Counted from the first letter of the stretch, positions 35,346-45,745 are shown. The stretch is DNA of 52,617 bases from an uncultured Flammeovirgaceae bacterium (GCA_913045135.1 CAJWQD010000010.1:1-52617), one strand, 5' to 3'. Notes: generated by a model from the letters alone, not told the origin. Program-made: numbers and translations.

Positions 35346-37508
35346 TTATCTTAAAAATAGCAACTCCCTGTACTTAACCAAGGGCCAATCTTCATCATCA
35401 ACCAGTAATTCCAATTTATCTACTGCATATCTAATTTGATCAAAATATTTATCTTTTACTTTATCACAATAGGCTATCGCACGCGATCGAGAATTCTCCA
35501 TTTTATTAATTTCTCTCCTTTCCTCTACCATTTCTTTAGTTAATTTCTTAATGGTACTTACGTACTTTGACAGCTCCTCTATAATTTCAATGATATCATC
35601 CGAATTGATTCCTAAACCCTTGAGACCATTAGCATTCTGAATCAATTTATTTTGATAAATAATGGCGACAGGAATGATATGGTTCATTGCTAAATCACCC
35701 ATAACGCGTGCCTCTATTTGAACTTTCATGATGTAATTTTCAAGCATGATCTCATGCCTTGCCGTTATTTCAATCTCATTGAGTACCCCATTTCGCTTGA
35801 ACAAATCTTTTGATTTTTTTGTAATTAAAAAATCTAGAGCCCTTGGTGTATCTCGTACATTGGAGAGGCCTCTTTTTTCTGCTTCCTTTTCCCAATAATA
35901 ACTGTAACCATCCCCTTCAAATCTGATCTTTTTAGATGCCTTAATGTAATCTCTTAAAATTTCGATGGCTGCCAATCTTTTTTCATCTCCAGCATCAATC
36001 TTTTTAACCAATTTCTTATGAAAATCTAATAACTGGTCAGCGACAATTGTATTAAGGACGGTCATTGAATTAGAAACATTGGCATCACCTCCTACTGCTC
36101 TAAACTCAAATTTATTACCTGTAAAAGCAAAGGGAGACGTCCTATTCCTATCCGTGTTGTCTAGAATAATTTCTGGAATTTGATCAATACCCAATTTCAT
36201 ATATAAATTATCTCCTTTTTCAATTTTTATATTTCCGTTACGTTCCAACTCATCAAGTACCGCAGACAACGTAGATCCCAAAAAAACGGAAATGACAGCA
36301 GGAGGTGCTTCATTTGCACCCAAACGATAATCATTACCAGCCGATGCAATCGCAGCACGCAATAAATCAGAATGATCATGTACCGCTTTGATGGTAGCCA
36401 CCAAAAAAACTAAAAACATCAAATTTTCCCGAGCGCTACCGGTCGGTTGAAACAAATTCACACCGGTATCCGTAATCAAGGACCAATTATTGTGCTTACC
36501 ACTTCCATTTAATCCGGCAAAAGGCTTCTCATGAAACAATACTTTCAATCCATGATGGTCTGCTAAACGGTCCATCAAATCTTTAAGGAGTTGATTTTGA
36601 TCTGTTGCTACGTTAACTGGACCAAACATCGGTGCTACCTCAAACTGAGAGGGTGCCACCTCGTTGTGCCTCGTTCTGACAGGAATACCCACCTGGTGAG
36701 CATGAATCTCCATATCTTTCATGAAATCATAAATCCGAGGAGGTATCGCTCCAAAATAATGATCATCCAATTGTTGACCTCTGGCAGGATTGTGTCCAAA
36801 AACAGTTCTTCCAGTCAATGTCAGATCAGGTCGAGCATCGTAAAGGGCTTTATCCACTACAAAATATTCTTGCTCCCATCCGAGTAACGCTTGAACGTTA
36901 TTCACGTTTCGATCAAATATCTTACAAATTTGAGTTGCTGCACGATCAACCGCCTCCAAAGCCTTTAACAAAGGAGCCTTATAATCCAATGCTTCCCCCG
37001 TGTAAGCCACAAATATAGTAGGGATACAAAGGGTGGATCCATATATAAAAATAGGCGATGAGGGATCCCAAGCGGTGTAGCCTCTGGCCTCAAAAGTGCT
37101 CCTAATACCTCCACTAGGAAAGGAAGAAGCATCAGGTTCTTGCTGTACCAACTCAGATCCTTTCAAGTTTTCAATCCTTTTTTGAGGATCAAAAAAAGCA
37201 TCATGCTTTTCTGCGGTAGCCCCCGTTAGTGGCTGGAACCAATGAGTAAAATGTGTAATCCCTTTATTCATCCCCCAAATCCGTACTGCGGCTGCGACCA
37301 CTTCTGCCGTCTCTTCATCTATCTTCTTCCGATTTTCAATCGCAAATCTGACTTTATTAAAAATAATGGGAGAAAGCGTTTCCTTCATCTGATCTATTCC
37401 AAAAATTAGTGCTTCAAAATAATCTGAAATTTTATTTGATGGAGAAGATACTTTTATTTTTTGGCGATTTTGAACTTTTTCTAACGCTTTAAAACGTAAT
37501 TGAGCCAT
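35346..37508 (-). CDS. glnN: Glutamine synthetase type III (GlnN)
   Basis: This cytoplasmic enzyme makes glutamine from glutamate, ammonia and ATP. The 720 residues match the long type III form (about 700-730), found widely in Bacteroidota, rather than type I (about 470). The N-terminal GSIII block contains FALVA-like IRIWGMNKGITHFTHWFQP and EPDASSFPSGG. Catalytic blocks include GWEQEYFVVD, RHNEVAPSQFEVAP, LNGSGKHNNWSL and NRTSPFAFTGNKFEFRAVG. The C-terminal part is helical (TIKKLTKEMVEERREINKM). It is a single gene, with convergent or divergent neighbours on both sides; no regulator site was found in the 257-bp upstream gap. Confidence 0.96.
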   Translation of the reverse strand: MAQLRFKALEKVQNRQKIKVSSPSNKISDYFEALIFGIDQMKETLSPIIFNKVRFAIENRKKIDEETAEVVAAAVRIWGMNKGITHFTHWFQPLTGATAEKHDAFFDPQKRIENLKGSELVQQEPDASSFPSGGIRSTFEARGYTAWDPSSPIFIYGSTLCIPTIFVAYTGEALDYKAPLLKALEAVDRAATQICKIFDRNVNNVQALLGWEQEYFVVDKALYDARPDLTLTGRTVFGHNPARGQQLDDHYFGAIPPRIYDFMKDMEIHAHQVGIPVRTRHNEVAPSQFEVAPMFGPVNVATDQNQLLKDLMDRLADHHGLKVLFHEKPFAGLNGSGKHNNWSLITDTGVNLFQPTGSARENLMFLVFLVATIKAVHDHSDLLRAAIASAGNDYRLGANEAPPAVISVFLGSTLSAVLDELERNGNIKIEKGDNLYMKLGIDQIPEIILDNTDRNRTSPFAFTGNKFEFRAVGGDANVSNSMTVLNTIVADQLLDFHKKLVKKIDAGDEKRLAAIEILRDYIKASKKIRFEGDGYSYYWEKEAEKRGLSNVRDTPRALDFLITKKSKDLFKRNGVLNEIEITARHEIMLENYIMKVQIEARVMGDLAMNHIIPVAIIYQNKLIQNANGLKGLGINSDDIIEIIEELSKYVSTIKKLTKEMVEERREINKMENSRSRAIAYCDKVKDKYFDQIRYAVDKLELLVDDEDWPLVKYRELLFLR

Positions 37509-37765
37509 GAGTTTTTCATTATTTCAGTAAATATATTCATATTTCAGGGTGAGTTAAAATATATTTTTTTGATTACATCATTTTACTAGTATTTATAAAA
37601 TTAAGAAACAATGGTGAAGAAAAGTATTGATTACAATTAATAAGAATCTAAAAGATTTTCTTTAATATAGGCAAAAAATAACTATTAATTTTTTTGTCTA
37701 TTTAAAACTATCAACCACTTCACAATCATTGTTTATTTAATATTTAAGTCTTAAAAGACAATCTT

Positions 37766-38464
37766 TTGAATTTATTTTATCAACCCGACTTACATTTAGG
37801 CGTCCATTCTTTGAATGCAGAAGAGACCAAACATTGCTTGCAGGTCCTCAGAAATCAAATTGGGGATCAAGTACATGTAACTAATGGAAAGGGAATGATT
37901 GCAAAGGTTCGAATAACTAGCACAAATCTTAAAGAGTGCCGTTTTGAAATAGTTTCAAATGAAAAATTAATCAAAAAATCCTTCCATCAGCACCTTGCCA
38001 TCGCTCCAACTAAGCAGACCGAAAGAATGGAATGGTTTGTTGAAAAAGCCTGTGAATTAGGAGTAGACGAAATTAGTTTCATCTATACATCAAATACAGA
38101 GCGTCCTAAATTGAAGTTGGATCGTTTAGAAAAAAAAACAATCAGTGCCTTAAAACAATCAAAAGGAGGATTAAAGACAATATTAAATCCTTTGATCAAA
38201 TTCGAAAAATTTATTGAAAAAACACAAAATTATACTCGATATATTGCCTCGGTTCGGCCTGGATTACCCCATTTAATCAATTGTTTAACACCGCAGTCTC
38301 ATCATATCATTCTTATCGGGCCGGAAGGCGATTTTACATCTCCTGAATTGAGAAAAGCATTAAAAAAAGGTTACCAACCCATCAGTTTGGGTAAAAAAAT
38401 TTTAAGGACGGAAACTGCAGGTATCATGTCTGCCATATCAGTTAATCTCATCCATCATTATTAG
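37766..38464 (+). CDS. rsmE: 16S rRNA (uracil1498-N3)-methyltransferase RsmE
   Basis: A SPOUT-class methyltransferase of 232 residues that methylates U1498 of 16S rRNA with S-adenosylmethionine. It begins at a TTG codon giving MNLFYQPDL, the normal family opening, and no ATG lies near. A PUA-like N-terminal part (LNAEETKHCLQVLRNQIGD, NGKG) is followed by APTKQTERMEWFVEKACELGV and the knotted cofactor site ILIGPEGDFTSPEL and LGKKILRTETAGIMS. The gene stands alone and converges with the lipoprotein gene to its right, ending 32 bp from it. The 257-bp upstream gap holds no clear promoter. Confidence 0.93.
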   Translation: MNLFYQPDLHLGVHSLNAEETKHCLQVLRNQIGDQVHVTNGKGMIAKVRITSTNLKECRFEIVSNEKLIKKSFHQHLAIAPTKQTERMEWFVEKACELGVDEISFIYTSNTERPKLKLDRLEKKTISALKQSKGGLKTILNPLIKFEKFIEKTQNYTRYIASVRPGLPHLINCLTPQSHHIILIGPEGDFTSPELRKALKKGYQPISLGKKILRTETAGIMSAISVNLIHHY

Positions 38465-38496
38465 CACCAATGAACTTAAAAATAAACAAACCGAGG

Positions 38497-39045
38497 TTAT
38501 TCTATTTTATACCAATTGTACAGTGTACCCAACTCCGAGAACTCATCTTTAAACGATAAGGCATGTGAAGAAACCTCTTCTATCAGCCAAAAATCACCAT
38601 TAGAAAATAACACAGTATCAGAAAAAAGCATGGACTTTGCCGAGACTTTCATCATACCTAATGAAAGTGTATCAGCAAAATCAATGGTAATACCCATGAC
38701 ATTCACCGAATCATCAATCGATTGGAACAACAAATAACTCCAAACACCCACCTCATTGGTTTTCCATACTTTCTCTGCATCCCCATACAATAAACGCTCT
38801 ACTTGATAACCATATAAGCCCAATGGAAAATCATCATCTTGACAGCTCAAGGTGGTAGAAAATACTAACATCCACACCAGTTTAAGAAAATATTTTATTT
38901 TATTGAAAAAATTTAGTTGAACTGATAATCTATTAAAAAAATTCAAAGTTTTGCGTGCTAACGGAAAAAAGTTTTTTGCATTCAATCTGCTATAATCAAA
39001 AATAGAATTGGATACTGTATTAATATGACCTCTAAAAACTGACAT
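38497..39045 (-). CDS. Unrecognised lipoprotein
   Basis: From the ATG at 39045 the protein has 182 residues with a basic, aromatic-rich stretch of 50 residues before a hydrophobic segment and lipobox TLSC (Cys68). This is an unusually long leader for a lipoprotein. The only internal ATG (Met59) lies inside the hydrophobic segment, leaving no positive N-region, so the true start is uncertain. The mature part starts CQDDDF, an acidic run that can mark surface export, and continues as a beta-rich domain of about 110 residues (DDSVNVMGITIDFADTLSLG, GTLYNWYKIE). I do not recognise the family. It converges with rsmE and is divergent from the thioredoxin-like gene. Confidence 0.65.
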   Translation of the reverse strand: MSVFRGHINTVSNSIFDYSRLNAKNFFPLARKTLNFFNRLSVQLNFFNKIKYFLKLVWMLVFSTTLSCQDDDFPLGLYGYQVERLLYGDAEKVWKTNEVGVWSYLLFQSIDDSVNVMGITIDFADTLSLGMMKVSAKSMLFSDTVLFSNGDFWLIEEVSSHALSFKDEFSELGTLYNWYKIE

Positions 39046-39111
39046 AAATTTAGAAAATTGAATTTATTTTGTAGCAATTAATTATAAAGAAAATTGTTGA
39101 ATTAAAATCTT

Positions 39112-39675
39112 ATGACAAAGAATATCAAAAGAGAAGTCATTGAATGGGCTGCCTTATTACTGATTGGAATGAGTCTGTACTTGACCGGTTACCACACGGA
39201 AGTCATTGGAATCGTTCAACGTATCATTCTCACTTCGGGCATCATTCAACCTTTCGAAAATGAAGATACCATCTTGGCTGATTATAATCTACTAATCGAA
39301 GATTTAGAAGGAAATGCCCATACCCTATCAGATTGGAAAGGCAAACCTGTTTTTTTAAACTTTTGGGCGACTTGGTGTCCACCGTGTATTGCTGAAATGC
39401 CAGACATTAACAAACTCTATAAATTAGTAAAAAAAGAAGTTCATTTTGCCATTATATCTGTAGATGAGGATAGAGAAAAAGCAAAAAAATTTGCTAAGCA
39501 AAAAGGTTTTGACTTCCCCATTTACTTCATCAAAAACCGTCTTCCTCAAGTCTATGAGTCCACTACGATTCCTACCACATATGTCATTGACTCCCAAGGT
39601 CAAATTGTTATCAGCCAAAAGGGCATGGCCAAATACTCAAGTGATGCCTTTATCAACTATCTCGGGGGGCTTTAA
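39112..39675 (+). CDS. Membrane-anchored TlpA/ResA-like thiol-disulfide oxidoreductase
   Basis: A protein of 187 residues with an N-terminal membrane anchor (about 12-28) and a thioredoxin-like domain from about residue 55. The block KPVFLNFWATWCPPCIAEMPD carries the redox pair WCPPC, and the cis-proline region is ESTTIPTTYVIDSQGQIV. Such proteins reduce disulfides outside the cytoplasm, for example for cytochrome c maturation. Its last 39 bases overlap the tail of a broken glycerate kinase gene on the other strand. No ccm gene is adjacent, so the target is unknown. Confidence 0.9.
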   Translation: MTKNIKREVIEWAALLLIGMSLYLTGYHTEVIGIVQRIILTSGIIQPFENEDTILADYNLLIEDLEGNAHTLSDWKGKPVFLNFWATWCPPCIAEMPDINKLYKLVKKEVHFAIISVDEDREKAKKFAKQKGFDFPIYFIKNRLPQVYESTTIPTTYVIDSQGQIVISQKGMAKYSSDAFINYLGGL

Positions 39676-40757
39676 TTTCATTAAAGCATATATCTGACCT
39701 ACCAGATAACCAAGGTTGAATGAAGTTTTCCCCATTGCTCTAATTGGTGAAAGTAACATTTTATTGATAGAGAATACAGCATCTAAGAAAGATTTTTTTG
39801 GATCATAATCATCTCCCACCTAACCACAAAGACCAATACAAAACACTTTTTTGAGCATGGGCAAATTTCGCGATAACTCCAGGACCTTTGCCGTAACTTG
39901 TTTGATTATCTACCGTCCCCTAGTAAGTCAAGAAAATCTAAACTAAGTAACTTTTTAGATATCGGCTAAATTTATTAAAAAATGACGCACCGGGATATAG
40001 GGTTGTTTGTGGATCATAAGCTACTATTGCAGCTAGTGCGCCACCAGCAGCCCTCCTAAATCACCCCAATGTTGAATTAAATCTTCAAATATTTGCAACT
40101 GATACGAATGAACTACCTTTTGAGGGCCAAAAATGTGCACCACACCTTCGTTTCCACAAAGTGTATTTTCAACATCTACTAATACTTTGATGCTTATCTG
40201 GTGTAGATTCTTCTTAAGTCGGTCAAGGTTAAGTGCTGCTACCGAACGAAGATCTGCTAATTGATTCACTGCTACGTTATGACCTAGTTCATCTAAAAAA
40301 ATCAGCTCCAAGAGCTTTAAGTATGCCAAATCCCCCATCGATAGTCACTGAACCTCCAACGGTCAAGTAAATGGGTTTGGGCACCGTAGCAGTGGCTTCA
40401 ATAATGAGTTCACCTGTCCCAAATGTATGGGCTTTAAAAGGGCTGTATTCATTTAAGCCCAAAAGTATAATTCCACTTGCCTCTGCCAATTCTATAATCG
40501 ATGCATGAATTATTAAATTGAAACCCCATTGGGCATTAATCGCCCTTCCAAAAGGATCAAGGACTGCCGAAGACATGAGTTAAGCCCCAAAATGCTTTAT
40601 TAGTAATTTGATGGAACCATCCCCTCCATCCGCTGTCCGAATCATTTCTACCTGAGCATTAGGATCATTAGCTTAAATTCCTTCCCTAATGGCAACACCG
40701 GGCCGCCTTGGCACTTAACGCATTTTTAAATAGATTAGGTAAAATGAGTACTTTCAT
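39637..40757 (-). pseudogene. Decayed glycerate kinase gene
   Basis: Minus-strand pieces in changing frames rebuild a GarK/GlxK-type glycerate kinase (about 370 residues when intact). The start at 40757 reads MKVLILPNLFKNALSA. Then come IRTADGGDGSIKLLIKHFG, DPFGRAINAQWG, IELAEASGIILLG, TFGTGELI and GGSVTIDGGFGILKALGADF. After a shift in a 7-A/T run (40295-40301) come DELGHNVAVNQLADLRSV and VVHIFGPQKV. After another shift come YDPQTTLYPGASFF, DNQTSYGKGPGVIAKFAHA and last KKSFLDAVFSINKML. At least three frameshifts and several in-frame stops break it. It can no longer give a full enzyme converting glycerate to phosphoglycerate. Confidence 0.85.
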
Positions 40758-41470
40758 AAGTTCTCAGCTAATAGTTAAGTATAATAATGGCAGTGCTCTC
40801 TACAAAGTGCTAGAGCACTCAAAAAACAATTCAAAATAATTAAAAAAATATTTAACTATTAATATATATCTCACTTCGAAACCATTAATAGATAGTCTAC
40901 TGATATTGGTACTAACACCTTAGTAATTTCATACAAAACTTTTTATTTAATTGAATATATAAATTCTAAAAAAAATCTGTTTGCACTCCTTGATTTGGAA
41001 ACAAGAAATATAATAGCTGAACATTTCACTTATTATGAACTATTTAAAATACCTTTTTTCGCTATCTGAAATCTAGAAAAGCTTCTCGATCATTACCCTT
41101 ATTGATGCATTGTAATAAGCATTGTTATAGCAAATAACATCTTACAAATTTAAGACAGCAAAAATATTCTATGTGATACTTTTTATGCGGTTATATCTAC
41201 TGGAAAAATGCGATCCTAAAGTAATTGAGATGTACGATCCAAGTACCAATATATTGTCCTTGAAGTAAGCCTAGATCTAAAATTTTAAGATTAAAATTCA
41301 TAGTTTGATAGAATATTTAAGCCTTATTTATGCCGTGATAAAAATAAAGTTCTTACCATGAATTAAATTTGAATGTTTCTGCAATAAATTACAAAGAAAA
41401 AAATGCGAACTCAAAAGATGTCATTAAATATTCAAAAAATATTCATCTTTGAGACTTAATTTGAAGAAGG
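40758..41470. other. Long gene-free stretch before topA
   Basis: About 710 bases of very AT-rich sequence hold no open frame, tRNA or coherent remnant that I can recognise. GAAGAAGG just before the topA start could be a ribosome binding site. The left part would be the former promoter of the broken glycerate kinase gene. Confidence 0.4.
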
Positions 41471-43801
41471 ATGGGAAAAAACCTTGTAATAGTGGAGTCA
41501 CCGGCTAAAGCAAAAACAATCTCTGGATATTTAGGAAAAGATTTTGAGGTAAAATCTTCCTATGGCCATATTAGAGATCTTCCAAAAGATGACCTTTCCA
41601 TTGATATTGAAAATAATTTTGAACCCACTTATGCTGTAACCACCGATAAGAAAGATGTTATAAAGGATTTAATAAAATCCGTTAAAAAATCAGATATGGT
41701 ATACCTGGCTTCAGATGATGACCGCGAAGGAGAGGCTATCTCTTGGCACTTAAGCAAAGCCCTTGACCTCAATGATAAAAATACACGGCGCATTGTTTTT
41801 AGGGAGATTACGAAAAATGCTATTAAAAATGCAATTGATAATCCAAGAACAATCGATCAGAATTTAGTGGATGCCCAACAAGCCCGAAGGGTACTTGACC
41901 GCTTAGTGGGATATGAATTATCACCCATATTATGGAGAAAGATTAAATATGGACTTTCAGCAGGACGAGTACAGTCAGTCTCTGTTAGATTGGTAGTTGA
42001 ACGTGAGCGTGAGATTGATACTTTTCGAAGTACGTCAACTTTCAAAACCACGGCATTTTTTGATCTCAATGAGGGAAAAGTTTTAAAAGCGGAATTACCC
42101 AGAAAATTTAAATCTGAAGAAGACGCTCAAAATTTTCTTGAAAAATGTAAAACTGCAGATTTTTCGATCGAAAATTTAGTCACTAAACCCACAAAAAAAT
42201 CTCCTTCACCCCCTTTTACCACTTCAACACTCCAACAAGAGGCAGCACGAAAATTAGGATTTCCAGTTTCTATGACAATGCAGGTAGCACAAAAATTATA
42301 TGAATCTGGGAAGATCTCATATATGAGAACAGATTCATTGAATCTTTCTGATGATGCTAGGGAAAGTGCTAAAAATATGATTTTAAATTCATATAACAAA
42401 AATTTTAGTGAAACTAGAAAATTCAAAACTAAAAATCAAAGTGCCCAAGAGGCACATGAAGCAATCAGACCTACGGATTTTGCCCTACAAAATGCAGGAG
42501 CTGATTCAGCGGGAAATCGATTGTATGAACTCATTTGGAAACGTGCTATTGCCTCCCAAATGTCTGATGCACGACTTGAAAAAACAACTGCCACAATTGC
42601 TATCTCAACGACGGACGAAAAACTCGTTGCCTCTGGAGAGGTAATTAAATTTGAAGGTTTTTTAAAGGTTTATCTGGAATCGAAAGATGATGACGAGGAC
42701 GATGATCAAAAAGATATGCTTCCTCCGCTGCATCTAGGTCAAAAACTATTGCTCCAAAGACTTGTCGGTAGAGAAGTTTTTGCACGACCCCAACCGAGAT
42801 ACACTGAAGCCAGTTTAGTGAAAAAATTAGAAGAAATGAGTATTGGTAGACCCTCAACGTACGCACCTACCATTTCAACCATCATCAAAAGAAATTATAT
42901 TGAGAAAGAAAATCGAGATGGACGTAAAAGATTTTATCGAGAGATGATCTTATCTAACCAAGAAATTCAAAGCGAAACAAAAGTTGAGATCACAGGTGCA
43001 GAAAAAAATAAACTTTTTCCTACCAATACCGCATTGATCGTGAATGATTTTTTGGTGGAGCATTTCCCAACCGTCATTGATGTAAAGTTTACAGCGAATG
43101 TTGAGCAAGAATTTGATGACATCGCAAATGGGAAAACCAATTGGACAAAAATGATCAGATCATTTTACGAACCCTTTCATGCACGGGTAGAAGAATCTGA
43201 TCAACTAAAAAGGTCTGATGTAAATAATAGAAATCGATTGATTGGTGAAGACCCCATCACTGGTAAACCCATCAGTGCCCGACTGGGAAAATTTGGTGCT
43301 TACGTACAATTGGGTGACCTTGATGATGAAGAAAAACCTAAATTTGCCAGCCTCAGAAAAGGTCAATTTTTAGACAAAATAACTCTTGAAGATGCCATCG
43401 AGCTCTTTAAATTACCTCGAATCATAGGTAGCTTCGAAGAAGCTGAAATCCAGGTTAACACGGGCAGATATGGACCTTATGTTAAGCATTCAGGTAAATT
43501 TATTTCATTGAAGCCCGAACAAGATCCACTTACCATAGAACAAAAAGCTGCCATTGTCCTAATCTTAGAAAAACGGGAAGAGGATGCCAATAAATACATC
43601 AAAACATTTGATGAAAATGAAAGCGTATTTGTCATTAATGGAAAATTTGGACCCTACATTAAATTTGGTAAGAAGAATGTGAAAATACCTAAAGAGAAGA
43701 TTCCTGAATCTCTCACATTTGAAGATTGTAAGGAATTGGCTGATGCGGCACCATTAAAAAAAGGACGAGGTCGAAAGCCTGCAGCTAAAAAGAAAAAATA
43801 G
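41471..43801 (+). CDS. topA: DNA topoisomerase I
   Basis: The type IA topoisomerase that relaxes negative supercoils has 776 residues. The TOPRIM domain opens with NLVIVESPAKAKTISGYLG and has YLASDDDREGEAISWHL for Mg binding. The active-site Tyr284 lies in SYMRTDSLNLS, and RPSTYAPTISTIIKRNYIE is the typical late block. The C-terminal end carries repeat domains of the topoisomerase C-terminal type (RYGPYVKHSGKF, KFGPYIKFGKKN) in place of four-cysteine zinc fingers. A Lys-rich tail (KKGRGRKPAAKKKK) closes it, a common Bacteroidota form. The rhodanese lipoprotein gene follows 61 bp downstream. Confidence 0.97.
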   Translation: MGKNLVIVESPAKAKTISGYLGKDFEVKSSYGHIRDLPKDDLSIDIENNFEPTYAVTTDKKDVIKDLIKSVKKSDMVYLASDDDREGEAISWHLSKALDLNDKNTRRIVFREITKNAIKNAIDNPRTIDQNLVDAQQARRVLDRLVGYELSPILWRKIKYGLSAGRVQSVSVRLVVEREREIDTFRSTSTFKTTAFFDLNEGKVLKAELPRKFKSEEDAQNFLEKCKTADFSIENLVTKPTKKSPSPPFTTSTLQQEAARKLGFPVSMTMQVAQKLYESGKISYMRTDSLNLSDDARESAKNMILNSYNKNFSETRKFKTKNQSAQEAHEAIRPTDFALQNAGADSAGNRLYELIWKRAIASQMSDARLEKTTATIAISTTDEKLVASGEVIKFEGFLKVYLESKDDDEDDDQKDMLPPLHLGQKLLLQRLVGREVFARPQPRYTEASLVKKLEEMSIGRPSTYAPTISTIIKRNYIEKENRDGRKRFYREMILSNQEIQSETKVEITGAEKNKLFPTNTALIVNDFLVEHFPTVIDVKFTANVEQEFDDIANGKTNWTKMIRSFYEPFHARVEESDQLKRSDVNNRNRLIGEDPITGKPISARLGKFGAYVQLGDLDDEEKPKFASLRKGQFLDKITLEDAIELFKLPRIIGSFEEAEIQVNTGRYGPYVKHSGKFISLKPEQDPLTIEQKAAIVLILEKREEDANKYIKTFDENESVFVINGKFGPYIKFGKKNVKIPKEKIPESLTFEDCKELADAAPLKKGRGRKPAAKKKK

Positions 43802-43862
43802 TTAAAATATCTAGCCCTCAGCTTTTCGTCATTTAAAATGTTTGTTTTAAAAAAAAATTAAT

Positions 43863-44270
43863 ATGAAAGTTTTACTAAATATAAACCTCCTGAGCTTAAT
43901 AATCTTCAGCTTGTGTTGTACAACACATAATCAACAACAAATCGCAATTGAGCGTGTCGAAGTCGACACTTTTGAAACCAAATTAAACACACTTGAAAAC
44001 GCGTTCCTGATAGATGTAAGAACACCGGCTGAATATAAAAAAGGACACATCCGTGGTGCGACCAATATTGATTTTAATCAAGTTGAGAACATGAAACTCG
44101 CCTTCGAAAACCTCGATCGTAATCAACCTATGCTAATTTATTGTGCTGCTGGCGGAAGAAGCTATAAAACCAGTTTTTTAATGAAAGAAATGGGCTTCAA
44201 GCAAGTATATGAATTATCTAGTGGCATAAGTGGTTGGAAGGCCGCTAGCAAAGCTATATCAATAGAATAG
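43863..44270 (+). CDS. Exported rhodanese-like domain protein
   Basis: The 135 residues start with a hydrophobic signal segment with two cysteines (Cys18, Cys19), which may be a poor lipobox (FSLC), then a single rhodanese domain. FLIDVRTPAEYKKGHIRGATNIDF is typical. The active-site loop is CAAGGRS with the catalytic Cys, followed by GFKQVYELSSGISGWK. Such domains transfer sulfur from thiosulfate or similar donors, or bind small thiol compounds, but the loop alone does not fix the substrate. It is on the same strand as topA, 61 bp after it, and may share its transcript. Confidence 0.85.
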   Translation: MKVLLNINLLSLIIFSLCCTTHNQQQIAIERVEVDTFETKLNTLENAFLIDVRTPAEYKKGHIRGATNIDFNQVENMKLAFENLDRNQPMLIYCAAGGRSYKTSFLMKEMGFKQVYELSSGISGWKAASKAISIE

Positions 44271-44543
44271 TTAGTTCGTACTTGAGTTTGTAGTTTAATT
44301 AGAACTATTCAAATTCTAAATAATAATCATTAAGTAGATTTAGATAGCTAACAACTTGAGAAATACCACTTTTTTTTGCAGAAACAGCCTCATTCTTAAC
44401 TTTTAGTTATTGGTAAGAAATCAAAAAGATCCGTACAATCAGATACATTTTATTGTACAAAATTTGGAGAACTTAAAAAGTCTACTAATTGAGCAATCAA
44501 CTTTTCTTTTCGGATACAAATCAATACTAAACTTCCTTTATTA

Positions 44544-45668
44544 TCAAACGTAATTGTTCAACATGACAGGCATAACGAGCATTAAAATATCCTCATTTTC
44601 GTTTTTATTTGAGGGTTCAATCAGACCTGCCCTATTTGGTGCACTAAGCTTAAAGGTAATTTGATCAGAAGATATATTGCCCAGCATTTCAATAAGAAAT
44701 TTGGCATTAAAACCTATCTCGATGTCTTCGCCATCGTGCTCACAAACTAAACGCTCATTCGCCTCATTGGAGAAATCTAAATCTTCTGAAGATATCATCA
44801 ATTCGCTTCCTGTTATTTTTAATCTTACTTGATGAGTCGTTTTATTGGCATAAATAGCTATTCTTTTCAAAGAACTTAATAATTCTGCTTTCCCAATGGT
44901 AATATTATTCTCATTATCGGCAGGAATCACATTTTCATAATCTGGATAACGCTCATCAATAAGCCTACAAATCATTTTGACCCTATTGAAGTCAAAAAAT
45001 GCATTAGACGTATTGAATTCCATCGCTACGTTTGTAATCTTTGAGGGCAGCGTTGCCTTCAATAAAGTTAGAGCTTTACGAGGAATGATCATACTGTGCG
45101 CCATGTCACTGACAATGTCGATCCTACGATATCTAATCAAGCGATGTGAATCAGTAGCCACAAAAGTTGTGTTGGTTTCATCTAGTTTAAGAAATACACC
45201 TGTCATAGAAGGCCTTAATTCATCATTGCTCGTCGCATAAATCGTATTACTTATGGCCATACCCAATACTTCGGAAGAAATATTAACTGAATAACCATCT
45301 GATACCGAAGGAACCCGAGGAAAATCTGTGGCGTTTTCACCCGATAGTTTGTAGCGTCCGTTATCTGAGCTAATCTCAACGCTATAGCTACTTTCTTCTA
45401 TGGTGAAATTAACAGGCTGCTCCGGTAGATTTCGAAGCGTCTCTAATAAGATTTTTGCAGGCATTGCAATACTACCTTCTTCTTTGGATTCAACTTCCAA
45501 CTCAGTCATCATAGATGTTTGAAGATCTGAAGCAGTAATGGTCAAAGTACCCCCTGAAATTTCGAAAAGAAAATTTTCCAGAATTGGAACTACCGGATTG
45601 GTAGTAATGACACCATTAATTGCATTGAGCTGCTTGAGTAGATAGGAAGAATTAACTATGAATTTCAT
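44544..45668 (-). CDS. dnaN: DNA polymerase III beta subunit (sliding clamp)
   Basis: The ring-shaped processivity clamp of the replicative polymerase has 374 residues, the usual length, in three similar domains. MKFIVNSSYLLKQLNAINGVI opens the first, VATDSHRLIRYRR marks the second, and the end LVMPVMLNNYV is the normal clamp C-terminus near the partner-binding pocket. dnaA is not adjacent, as in most Bacteroidota. It is the gene after the gldA-gldF-gldG cluster on the same strand, a neighbour order I also know from other Bacteroidota. It has its own promoter at 45703-45731. Confidence 0.96.
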   Translation of the reverse strand: MKFIVNSSYLLKQLNAINGVITTNPVVPILENFLFEISGGTLTITASDLQTSMMTELEVESKEEGSIAMPAKILLETLRNLPEQPVNFTIEESSYSVEISSDNGRYKLSGENATDFPRVPSVSDGYSVNISSEVLGMAISNTIYATSNDELRPSMTGVFLKLDETNTTFVATDSHRLIRYRRIDIVSDMAHSMIIPRKALTLLKATLPSKITNVAMEFNTSNAFFDFNRVKMICRLIDERYPDYENVIPADNENNITIGKAELLSSLKRIAIYANKTTHQVRLKITGSELMISSEDLDFSNEANERLVCEHDGEDIEIGFNAKFLIEMLGNISSDQITFKLSAPNRAGLIEPSNKNENEDILMLVMPVMLNNYV

Positions 45669-45702
45669 TTAAATTACTTATTGTAGTACAATGATTGTAA
45701 CT

Positions 45703-45731
45703 CAAATTTATACACATTTATTGACATCAAA
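45703..45731 (-). promoter_or_regulatory. Promoter of dnaN
   Basis: On the minus strand TTTG, 17 nt, TAAATTTG. Both boxes are exact; the spacing is at the short end of the Bacteroidota range. Transcription would start about 30 nt before the dnaN ATG. It lies in the gap between the DUF4340-like gene and dnaN. Confidence 0.6.
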
Positions 45732-45745
45732 ATCATTTTGTCTAA

